Shown piece by piece: positions 1-6,177 of a stretch of DNA of 6,348 nucleotides. Each line of letters opens with the position of its first letter. The first letter of the stretch is position 1. The notes under the pieces are model-generated. The model made no database searches, had not been told where the DNA came from, and was given only the letters and a program-made list of their open reading frames with translations. The stretch is from CAYMRB01 sp964392615 (lineage in GTDB: Bacteria > Planctomycetota > UBA8108), in the NCBI GenBank assembly GCA_964392615.1, contig CAYMRB010000522.1, forward strand, positions 1 to 6,348, written 5' to 3'. The position numbers and the translations under genes are program-made.

Positions 1-1033
1 GGCGACCGCCGGCCGCGGTGATCTCCTTGCGGGCCGACCGTGGCAGCACCGTCTCGTGCGGTTGGTAGTCGACCGGCTGGCACGGGCTGCCGGTGTAGTG
101 GTGCAACCGGAACTCACCGGTGCGTTCGGCGCCGAAGACCGGGAACTGGTTGCGCCGCAGGACGGTGTCGAGGGGGCGGACGTCGGCGAGGATCGGCGTG
201 TCGCGTTTGCCGGTGTTCTCGAAGTGGATCGTCCACTCGATCGTCGGGAAGTCGGCGTACTCGACGGCGACGCAGCGCACGACGAGGCCGGTCGTCGGAT
301 CGGTCCACGCGATCGTGCGCCGCGTGCGCATATCGTCGATCGCTTCCGTCGTGGTGGCTCGTTTCCATGTCGACAGGAGCTCGGCCGACGACCTGGAGTC
401 GTAGACGAACGAGAACGGCGGAGCCCGCGGAGCCGGCACAGCGTGCGCGTCGGAGACGATCGGCAGAGCGGCCACGCGGATCGTGCGGCCGTCCTCGAGG
501 GTGACTCGCGGGCGACACCAATCGGCCTGGTCGCACGGGATCCCGTCGCCGCCGTCGTCGACCCGGAGCACGAACTCGGTCGCTCCGCGGAGTTCGGCCT
601 CCACGTCACGACCGGGCATCCCCTCGCGCATCAGCGGCGAGCAATAGAGCTCCTTGCCGGCGGCGCGGACGGAGAACACGACGCTGCCGCGACCGCCAGT
701 CGTTTGCGAGTTGCTGTCGACGCCGACGATCGCGCGGAACGTACGCCCGGGCGCGGGCAGCTTCACGAGCACGTCGCTGACCGCGTGGCAGTAGAGCCCG
801 TCGCGATACTCGACGCCGTCGACGAGGAGCGGCCTGCCGTTGCGGGCGTCGAACTGCACCGGGTCGTTGTTCGCGCGCACGACGAGGCCAGCCGTCGGTT
901 CTGCCGGTGAGGAAGCGCCGAAACTCGCGGCGGCCCACGCCCGCGCGTCGTGGAACTCGGCGGCGGATGGCGTAACAGCGACGGCCATGTCGGCCAGGCC
1001 GATGACGGCGAGGACGGTCGTAATTGTGCGCAT
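1..1033 (-). CDS. Secreted NPCBM-domain protein, GH36-like (alpha-galactosidase-type) glycoside hydrolase, 5' part only
   Basis: The frame is open without a stop from the ATG at 1033-1031 to the window edge, giving 344 residues; the C-terminus and any catalytic residues lie outside. Residues 1-25 form a short export signal (MRTITTVLAVIGLADMAVAV, likely cut near AVA). Residues about 26-188 match the NPCBM carbohydrate-binding fold: LLVDGVEYRDGLYCHAVSDV at 69-88, GVDSN at 104-108, a GSVVFSV strand at 116-122, and the closing ADW at 170-172. Residues 205-344 (PPFSFVYD, TDPTTGLVVRC, EWTIHFENTG, then a DTPIL/LHHYTGSPC stretch) resemble the N-terminal beta-sandwich found before the GH36-like barrel in planctomycete and verrucomicrobial proteins with this architecture. 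Such proteins are exported and act on alpha-linked galactosides or related glycans; the exact substrate cannot be told here. Several cysteines (82, 131, 167, 173) suit an extracytoplasmic protein. A good Shine-Dalgarno precedes this start. NPCBM is fairly sure, the GH36-like call less so. Confidence 0.82.
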   Translation of the reverse strand, partial: MRTITTVLAVIGLADMAVAVTPSAAEFHDARAWAAASFGASSPAEPTAGLVVRANNDPVQFDARNGRPLLVDGVEYRDGLYCHAVSDVLVKLPAPGRTFRAIVGVDSNSQTTGGRGSVVFSVRAAGKELYCSPLMREGMPGRDVEAELRGATEFVLRVDDGGDGIPCDQADWCRPRVTLEDGRTIRVAALPIVSDAHAVPAPRAPPFSFVYDSRSSAELLSTWKRATTTEAIDDMRTRRTIAWTDPTTGLVVRCVAVEYADFPTIEWTIHFENTGKRDTPILADVRPLDTVLRRNQFPVFGAERTGEFRLHHYTGSPCQPVDYQPHETVLPRSARKEITAAGGR

Positions 1034-1040
1034 CGGCGTT

Positions 1041-1047
1041 CTCTCCT
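1041..1047 (-). promoter_or_regulatory. Shine-Dalgarno of the NPCBM hydrolase gene
   Basis: On the minus strand AGGAGAG lies 7 nt before the ATG at 1033. It is the best ribosome-binding site in the window and supports this start over the internal Met at residue 16. Confidence 0.65.
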
Positions 1048-1054
1048 GCCGCAC

Positions 1055-1084
1055 ATTCTACTCGCGCAGTACGCTGGGCGTCAT
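1055..1084 (-). promoter_or_regulatory. Candidate sigma70-like promoter for the NPCBM hydrolase gene
   Basis: The minus strand reads ATGACG, an 18-nt spacer, then TAGAAT (five of six bases of TATAAT). Transcription would start near 1048, leaving a very short leader that just keeps the AGGAGAG ribosome-binding site. The -35 box overlaps the start codon of the sulfatase relic on the other strand, so the two divergent units share only about 50 bp. This is a consensus match by eye; promoter rules for this lineage are uncertain. Confidence 0.3.
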
Positions 1085-1288
1085 GACTCGATCCACGCTT
1101 CACTCACAGACGTGTCGTTTCGTCGTCCCGATGCTGGCCCTGCCCGTCGTCGCTCCATGCATCCTCGTGCATGCGAGCGAGGCGGATCGCCCGCCCGGAC
1201 GAAGGCTCTGCACACCAAGCTGCGCGCGTGGCTGAAGGAAACGAACGCGTCGATGTCGACGCGGAGGGCGGCCGCCAAGTCGCCGTAG
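1083..1288 (+). pseudogene. Sulfatase remnant with large internal out-of-frame deletion
   Basis: Two gene ends are fused in different frames. From the ATG at 1083 a 50-codon frame encodes a signal-peptide-like start (RFVVPMLALPVVAPCILVHA, then SEADRP), the usual prelude to the first strand of an exported sulfatase, and stops at 1235. In the +1-shifted frame, from about 1187 to the TAG at 1286-1288, the translation LHTKLRAWLKETNASM closely resembles the last helix and tail of type I sulfatases, which typically end with a K-x-LH-x-KL-x-AW-x-K...A-x-M-P-T pattern. The metal-binding and formylglycine C-x-P-x-R core, normally some 400 residues, is absent. I infer a deletion with its junction near 1190-1196, removing all but about 200 bp. 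The relic is divergent from the NPCBM gene (50 bp between start codons) and ends 9 bp from the stop of the convergent ankyrin gene. The alternative is a 50-residue secreted peptide with a chance sulfatase-like tail, which I find less likely. Confidence 0.6.
1234..1263 (-). terminator. Candidate terminator downstream of the ankyrin gene
   Basis: A perfect 8-bp inverted repeat, CGCGTCGA-TG-TCGACGCG, occupies 1246-1263. Read on the minus strand it lies 34 bp after the ankyrin gene's stop and is followed by a pyrimidine-rich, T-biased run (TTCGTTTCCTTC, 1245-1234). That arrangement resembles an intrinsic terminator, though the T-run is interrupted and the loop is tight. The repeat also lies within the C-terminal codons of the sulfatase relic, so it may be coincidental coding sequence. 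Confidence 0.3.
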
Positions 1289-1297
1289 CGGGCGTGC

Positions 1298-3370
1298 TCA
1301 CTTCGGGCGGAAATCGATCGCCTGCGCCATCAGCTCGACGGCCCACTCCTCGTCTTTCATCTGCAGCGCCTTCAGGGCTGCGTACTCGAGGACGGTCGCG
1401 CGAGTGCGAGCGTCGCGCGGGGGAAACGAGCTCAGGTCGTCCACGGCCTTGGCCAGGTCCACCGGGTTCGAAGCCAGGAACACTGCCAGCTCGGAGAGCT
1501 GCGTCAATTGCGCGGTGTCGAGCTGGCCGCCGGGCTCATCCTCGGTGTGGCGGTCGATGATGAGTGAGTAGTCCCCCCAGCTGTCGACGTCGTCGCGCAA
1601 CGGGATCCGCCACACGTCCTCAGCCACCTGGATGAACAGAGCACGCGACGCGTGGTCGCGAGGCCAGACGTCATCGAAGTCGGGGAACAGCTGCCGTTTC
1701 CAGGAACTGCTGGAACGACGAACGCGAACGAGGCCGCAGAGGACGCGCTCGCGCCGCTTTCTTGCGAACAGAGCTTTGCGGGCGCGCGCGAGCGTCGCCT
1801 CGTCGCGCGCTGAACGGTCGCTCGGGGACGAGCCCATGCTGGCCAGCGCCTCTTCGAGCAGCGTGCCGCGACGCTTGCCATGCCCGCGCTCGAGCCGGTG
1901 GAGCAACTCCTCGGCCCGAGCGCGCTCGGCGAGAGCCTCGTCGCGATGTCCCGTCGACAGATAGCGCAGCACGCTGTAGCGCTCGAGCTGGTCGGCGAAG
2001 CGGATGTCCTCCCCGCCGAAGCACCGCCGACCGATCGCGAGAGCCTCGTCGAGCTGCTCGGCGGCCTGCGCTCGGCCACCGGTGAAGGCCAGGTGGTAGG
2101 CGCGTCCCTCGAGGGCCGGAATGAGCTTGGGCGACTGCGGCCGCCAGTGCTCCCTAGCGTCGCGGAGGCAGGATTCGATGCCGCAACAGTAGTACTTGAC
2201 GTCCTCTTCGCTCAACTGCTCGCGTAGATCGTGCGCCCAGTGGTCGCGTTCCTTCCAGAGCCGCATCAGTCCGCGCTTGAGCGCGCCATAACGCCACGGG
2301 TTACGCCGCGCCAAGACGAGCTTGACGAAGGCAGCCGCCGCGACGCCGACGGCCAGCAGTGCAAGGGCCGGAAGGAACCTTGCAGCCAGGAGAAGCAAGG
2401 CCGGAAGGGACCTCGCGGAGGAGGAGGAGAGCCCGAACAGCGCCAGGGCGAGCGGGGCTCCCGCGTAGACCAGGAACAGCGCCACGATGAAGACCGGCAG
2501 CAGCATGCCGTACCAGGACGCGCCCAGGAAGAACTCCGCTCGGCGCAAGCGGCGCCAGTCCTTGACGATTCGCGACGCGACGGCGCGGCGGTCAAAGGTC
2601 CTGGGAGAAGAGGCGGCACGCGGCCTCGCATGATCGATGCCGCTGTCGCCGAGCAGCGCGACGAGTCGGTCGGACCCGTTCTCCTCGGCGATTTGCAGCG
2701 CGGTTTCGCCGGCCTCGTTCCGAAGGTCGCGATCGGCACGCTGCTTGAGGAGGAGCGAGGCCATCGCGTGCTGATCGCGCTCGACGGCGTGCATCAACGC
2801 CGTCGTGCCGCGATCGTCTTGCGCGTCGACGGGAACGCCGCGATCGAGCAGCAGCACCGCGGCGTCCACGTCCTCCTCCTCGATGGCGAGCCACAGGAGC
2901 GTACGTCCACGGCGGTCCCGGGTGTCGACCCTGGCGTCGTGGTCGAGAAGCCGGTGCACGGTCCTCGCGCTGCCGTAATCGAGAGCCGCCCACAGCGCTG
3001 TGCGCCCCTCTGCGTTCGCGTGCTCCAGATTCGCGCCGCGACGTATCAGGAGCTCGGCGCAGGAGTCGTAGGAGTTTTCGATCGCGATTATCAGCGCCGT
3101 GCCGCCGTCCGGGGTCGCGGCGTCGATGTCCGCACCGCCGTCCAGCAAGGCGTTGACCGAGTCTTCCTCCTCCGCGTCCACGCTGTGCATCAGGGCGGTC
3201 CAGCCATCTTCGTCGCATGCGTCGGTACCGGCGCCGCGAGCGACGAGGGCGGCCACGGCGTCGCTGTCGCAGTCTTTTGCAGCCTCGAGCAGCTCCGCGG
3301 CCAGAGCGGTCTCGGTCGCGCGGTCGTGTTCGTGTTCGTGTTCGTGTTCGTGCTCGGGTTCGTCGGACAT
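1298..3370 (-). CDS. Ankyrin-repeat membrane protein with unrecognised helical C-terminal domain
   Basis: 690 residues. Order: an acidic His/Glu repeat (EHEHEHEHEHD, 6-16); about seven ankyrin repeats from 22 to 245, with repeat starts at a strict 33-residue period (DGWTALM 55, DGGTALI 88, EGRTALW 121, RGRTLLW 154, RGTTALM 187, AGETALQ 220); a basic linker (261-277); two hydrophobic segments (about 284-303 and 322-352); a second basic flank (RRNPWRYGALKRGLMRLWKER, from 355); and a long, mostly helical region to 690. Ankyrin repeats are protein-binding scaffolds. The positive charges on both flanks suggest a hairpin in the inner membrane with both large domains in the cytoplasm. Parts of the C-terminal region (ALEGRAYHLAFTGGRAQAAE at 419-438; the end YAALKALQ...AVELMAQAI) look TPR-like, but I do not recognise a family and see no enzyme motif. 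The ATG at 3370 is the first start clear of the upstream gene and has no good Shine-Dalgarno. The gene lies 35 bp after the DUF5703 gene, suggesting translation from a shared transcript. A role in signalling or assembly is conjecture. Confidence 0.85.
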   Translation of the reverse strand: MSDEPEHEHEHEHEHDRATETALAAELLEAAKDCDSDAVAALVARGAGTDACDEDGWTALMHSVDAEEEDSVNALLDGGADIDAATPDGGTALIIAIENSYDSCAELLIRRGANLEHANAEGRTALWAALDYGSARTVHRLLDHDARVDTRDRRGRTLLWLAIEEEDVDAAVLLLDRGVPVDAQDDRGTTALMHAVERDQHAMASLLLKQRADRDLRNEAGETALQIAEENGSDRLVALLGDSGIDHARPRAASSPRTFDRRAVASRIVKDWRRLRRAEFFLGASWYGMLLPVFIVALFLVYAGAPLALALFGLSSSSARSLPALLLLAARFLPALALLAVGVAAAAFVKLVLARRNPWRYGALKRGLMRLWKERDHWAHDLREQLSEEDVKYYCCGIESCLRDAREHWRPQSPKLIPALEGRAYHLAFTGGRAQAAEQLDEALAIGRRCFGGEDIRFADQLERYSVLRYLSTGHRDEALAERARAEELLHRLERGHGKRRGTLLEEALASMGSSPSDRSARDEATLARARKALFARKRRERVLCGLVRVRRSSSSWKRQLFPDFDDVWPRDHASRALFIQVAEDVWRIPLRDDVDSWGDYSLIIDRHTEDEPGGQLDTAQLTQLSELAVFLASNPVDLAKAVDDLSSFPPRDARTRATVLEYAALKALQMKDEEWAVELMAQAIDFRPK
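3324..3358. repeat. Hexanucleotide tandem repeat coding for Glu-His
   Basis: Four perfect copies of TTCGTG (plus strand) occupy 3329-3352, with degenerate copies on either side. On the coding strand they give alternating Glu and His codons at residues 6-15 of the ankyrin protein. Because the unit is six bases, gain or loss of copies would lengthen or shorten the dipeptide run without breaking the frame. Confidence 0.85.
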
Positions 3371-3405
3371 GCCGGTCTTCGGGCCGTCGACGGCTCTGCT
3401 GTGGC

Positions 3406-5766
3406 TCAGCTGCTCCCGCTCTCGTTCATGACGACGACATCTCTGCGCCGCGACGCGGGATCGACCTTCAGCTCGATGAGCTTGCCGGCGCGCACCTTCC
3501 CTTCGACGGTCGTCCGCTTCGGGGCGTGAAGCTTGAAGTCCGCATCCCACTGGCTCGGCCAGGCCGGGAGCAGGCGGATCTTGTCGCCGATCGTCTGCAT
3601 CAACATCTCCTGGAGTCCGAGCATGCCGCTACCGCCCCAATTGTGGTCCGGCACCCAATCATGCCCGGGGCCCCAGAAGGTGGGGAACCGCAAGTCGCAG
3701 TCTCGCATCTTCTTCGTGTTGTATGTGGCCGCTTCCCCGGTCAGCCCCATGCGAGCGAAGAGGATCCCGTCCTGGTGCCAGCTGATGACCATGTTCTTGG
3801 GGAAGTCGCCGTGCTTCCACGTGTTGCGGAAGACGGTCATGTCGTCGATGCCCAGCTCGAACTGGTTGAACGGAAACAGCGGGTAGAACTGCGGGCACTC
3901 GACGTTGCCTCGTCGGCTCCATGACGCCGCCGGCTTGATGAAACGGTCGCCATCCACTTCACCGTAGGCGTAGTCGGGAACGCGTTTCAGGCAGCCGCGG
4001 AGCTCCGCTCTCTCCGAATCGGTCACGTAGTCGGCGGGTAGCTTCAAGAGCGCTTTCAGGCAGGCTTTCAGTCCCGATACCGCATCGACCGGATTCGTCG
4101 CGTCCTTGTAGGACTCACAGGCGGTCGACGGGAAGATCACCAGCTTGCCATTGTCGTCGAGCGGCTGACCTGTGCGCTTCTTGTGTCGCATCTGGTAGTG
4201 CTCGTCGTAGAAGCGGACCGACTGCTTGATGAACTCCATGTACGGAGAGATGTCCGCGCCGGTATAGCGGTGGTACTCGAGGATCATGAAGGAGAACTCG
4301 AGCTGCGACTCGTAGTGGTACGCGATGGCCCGGTTGACCATCACGCCGTGCTCGGTCGTAGCGCTTCGAGCTCGCGCCTTCGCCCCCGGCTCCGTCCATC
4401 CCCAGCCGCACGCGATGGGCAGCCCGTAGTTCTCGATCTGCTCGGTGAAGCAACAGCCGGTGTGTCCCCAGTAGGTCTCGACGCGTGCCTTGGCGTTCGG
4501 GTACGCCCGCCGGTAGAACTCGAACTGCGGAATCATCGCCTCGAAGTCGCCTGTCTTCAGCAGCGGCCAGTACAGCAGGCGTTGGTTCTGTGCGGTGAAG
4601 CTTCCTCCGCCCCATGCACGCCAGTCAGGCGTCGGGTCGGGCCTGAAAGACCTCTTCGCCTTGTGGAGGTTGGGATACGCGTCGAAGGTGAGGTTGCCGC
4701 CATTGAACTTGGTGGGGTAGTCGCCGTAGGAATTGCAGCCGAGCTGATAACGGAAGAGCTGGTAGTTGCGGCCGAGCTGCCAGGTCTCGGAGTTCGGGTC
4801 GGGAGTCTCCGGGTTCAGTATCAGCCAGCTGCGATTCCAGAACGCATCCCACCAGGCCAGGGTCTTCTCCCGGGCGTCGGGTACGGCCTGAATGCTCACG
4901 GCCCGGAGCGTGTTCTTCCATTCAGCCAGGGTTTCCGTCTGGGCGATGTGCGTGAAGATCTGGACGGAGTGTTTCGTCCGCGGCTTCTCCGCGCGCAGCT
5001 TCCAGGCCTTGTAGGGCGCGAGGAGATAGGTCCCCTCGCCGGTACCGCTCGCGACGAAGCCGTCGCCGGCCAGCAGGCCGCCGAAGGTGCGGTTGATCTG
5101 CGTGTTGACCAACCGATCCCGCACGGCTTCCAGTCCCTGCTGCTTGACGGCGTAGTCGAACAACAGCTTGTCGCCGCGGTTGCGGTGGTAGAAGAGCACC
5201 GCGTTGCCGTCGTGATCCACCACATCCGGATAACGGAAGACGTCGCCTGGATAGCTGTCCCAGCTGAAGCAGCCGAACGTGTCGCCATACCGCTTTGTGT
5301 CGAGCCGGACGATCTCGTTCCGCCACCCTTCGTAGGCAACTTCGGCGCTGATTTCTCGACTCGCCTGGACGTCCAAGTGGACGACCGGGCGCAGAGCTTC
5401 GACCCAGACGCGCACCAGCACGTCGAGTTCACCCCGGGTTCCCTGGATCTCCACATGGCCCTGCCGCAGCTTCAGCTCCTGGCGGAACGCGGCCCCCTCG
5501 ACGAACGGATTCGGGTCGAGCCGCAGCCGGAAGCGGCCGAGCTTGTGGTACTCGTTGTTCTCTGTGAAGCTGCCGCTGCGTTGGGCATAGAAGACGACAT
5601 CGCCTTTCTCGACCCATACATTCAGCCCGATGCTGTGACCGCCGGCCGGCATCGATTCGGAGGAGTTCCGGCTCGGCGAGTTCCACACCACGTTGTAGTC
5701 GTCGAGCGTCTGGGCAAAGACCGGCGAGGCCGCACAAGCCAGAAGGAGTGTCGCGATCTTCTTCAT
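3406..5766 (-). CDS. Secreted DUF5703-family protein, GH95-like (alpha/alpha)6 glycoside hydrolase
   Basis: 786 residues. A textbook signal peptide (MKKIATLLLACAASPVFA, likely cut before Gln19) exports it. Residues about 20-300 match the DUF5703 beta-sandwich: VVWNSPSRNSSESMPAGGHS at 26-45, then GLNVWVEKGDVVFYAQRSGS and KLGRFRLRLDPNPF at 75-88. Residues about 325-720 resemble the helical barrel of GH95-related enzymes: KFNGGNLTFD 353-362, WGGGSFTAQNQRLLYWPLLK 385-404, YWGHTGCCFTEQIENYGLP 432-450, FPSTACESYKDATNP 545-559 and DHNWGGSGMLGLQE 707-720. A C-terminal beta segment (728-780, RLLPAWPSQWDADFKLHAP and VEGKVRAGKLIELKV) closes it, as is usual in this clade. The length is normal and nothing appears truncated. 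Conserved acidic residues such as Glu442, Glu445 and Glu551 are candidates for the active site, but I cannot assign catalytic roles. By family analogy it would cleave a sugar such as fucose or galactose from an extracellular glycan. The start at 5766 is chosen over an upstream in-frame ATG (5829) because it begins the signal peptide and has a Shine-Dalgarno. Confidence 0.86.
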   Translation of the reverse strand: MKKIATLLLACAASPVFAQTLDDYNVVWNSPSRNSSESMPAGGHSIGLNVWVEKGDVVFYAQRSGSFTENNEYHKLGRFRLRLDPNPFVEGAAFRQELKLRQGHVEIQGTRGELDVLVRVWVEALRPVVHLDVQASREISAEVAYEGWRNEIVRLDTKRYGDTFGCFSWDSYPGDVFRYPDVVDHDGNAVLFYHRNRGDKLLFDYAVKQQGLEAVRDRLVNTQINRTFGGLLAGDGFVASGTGEGTYLLAPYKAWKLRAEKPRTKHSVQIFTHIAQTETLAEWKNTLRAVSIQAVPDAREKTLAWWDAFWNRSWLILNPETPDPNSETWQLGRNYQLFRYQLGCNSYGDYPTKFNGGNLTFDAYPNLHKAKRSFRPDPTPDWRAWGGGSFTAQNQRLLYWPLLKTGDFEAMIPQFEFYRRAYPNAKARVETYWGHTGCCFTEQIENYGLPIACGWGWTEPGAKARARSATTEHGVMVNRAIAYHYESQLEFSFMILEYHRYTGADISPYMEFIKQSVRFYDEHYQMRHKKRTGQPLDDNGKLVIFPSTACESYKDATNPVDAVSGLKACLKALLKLPADYVTDSERAELRGCLKRVPDYAYGEVDGDRFIKPAASWSRRGNVECPQFYPLFPFNQFELGIDDMTVFRNTWKHGDFPKNMVISWHQDGILFARMGLTGEAATYNTKKMRDCDLRFPTFWGPGHDWVPDHNWGGSGMLGLQEMLMQTIGDKIRLLPAWPSQWDADFKLHAPKRTTVEGKVRAGKLIELKVDPASRRRDVVVMNESGSS

Positions 5767-5770
5767 GTGC

Positions 5771-5776
5771 CTTCCT
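5771..5776 (-). promoter_or_regulatory. Shine-Dalgarno of the DUF5703 gene
   Basis: AGGAAG on the minus strand lies 4 nt before the ATG at 5766, slightly close but acceptable. It supports the start that places the signal peptide at residue 1. Confidence 0.55.
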
Positions 5777-5781
5777 GTCCT

Positions 5782-5823
5782 GGGGATGCGAGCGCTCCCC
5801 ACACTCCCGCTGTCCACGCGGGA
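5782..5823 (-). promoter_or_regulatory. Two adjacent hairpins in the 5' leader of the DUF5703 gene
   Basis: The first is GGGGA/TCCCC (5782-5786 with 5796-5800), enclosing the palindrome AGCGCT. The second is TCCCGC/GCGGGA (5805-5810 with 5818-5823) with a 7-nt loop. They are 4 nt apart and end just upstream of the ribosome-binding site, where structure or a bound regulator could influence expression. GC-rich DNA yields such hairpins often, so function is unproven. Confidence 0.3.
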
Positions 5824-5856
5824 AGTCAACGCCTCGAGCGGCTGCAGGAGCGACGT

Positions 5857-5914
5857 GGGCGAACATCGTCTTCGCTACAGGCGAATAAGACGCGAACTCC
5901 GGTGGGGTTCGCCC
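5857..5914. repeat. REP-like palindromic intergenic element (candidate)
   Basis: The core is GCGAACTCC-GGT-GGGGTTCGC at 5892-5912, a 9-bp stem with one G-U-type wobble. A second GGGCGAAC at 5857-5864 can pair instead with GTTCGCCC at 5907-5914, giving two competing stems. On the minus strand the core translates to RRANPTGVR, which reminds me of peptides predicted from repeated intergenic DNA in Rhodopirellula-type planctomycetes. That recollection is unverified, and only one copy is visible here. Confidence 0.35.
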
Positions 5915-6022
5915 GGCGCAACGCGAGCGGGACGCGGCTCGTGGTCGCTACGCTCTGCTTGTGCCCGATTCCTCGTCCAGGTACCATGTCCCGCTCATAG
6001 GTGTCTGGATCGTTCCCAGGCG

Positions 6023-6072
6023 CGTTGACGAGCGTCACCCACCGAGAGGCTGACCGGCGGAAACCGTCAACG
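6023..6072. repeat. Inverted repeat CGTTGACG / CGTCAACG
   Basis: Perfect 8-bp arms at 6023-6030 and 6065-6072 are separated by 34 nt. The left arm also belongs to a local palindrome, TGACG-AG-CGTCA (6026-6037). A further GTCAACG occurs at 5825-5831 near the DUF5703 leader. The spacing and recurrence could reflect a regulator's binding sites. Confidence 0.3.
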
Positions 6073-6177
6073 TGTCCCTGGCCATCGCGTACGCGGTCGA
6101 CGCGACCCGCGGAAGCACCGGACCGAGCGGGTCTCTCGGCCGGGTTCGCCAAGCACCGTGACAGCACTTGACCGGTA

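Noticed and set aside
56..910. 284-codon open frame on the plus strand
   Set aside because: It is antisense to the NPCBM hydrolase gene, which matches a known family throughout.
2231..3529. 432-codon open frame on the plus strand
   Set aside because: It is the shadow of the ankyrin gene; its Arg/Gly-rich translation has no recognisable domain, while the opposite strand has regular 33-residue repeats.
3371..3550. Upstream in-frame extension of the ankyrin gene to 3550
   Set aside because: It would add 60 residues of low-information sequence overlapping the DUF5703 3' end in another frame. The ATG at 3370 is the first start after that gene's stop.
4183..6000. 605-codon open frame on the plus strand
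   Set aside because: It lies antisense to the DUF5703 gene, whose frame has clear domain motifs and a signal peptide. Long antisense frames are expected in GC-rich coding DNA.
5826..6167. 113-codon minus-strand frame as a gene
   Set aside because: No ribosome-binding site, Arg/Ser-rich composition, no domain, and it crosses a palindrome. It is better explained by non-coding or repeat DNA.
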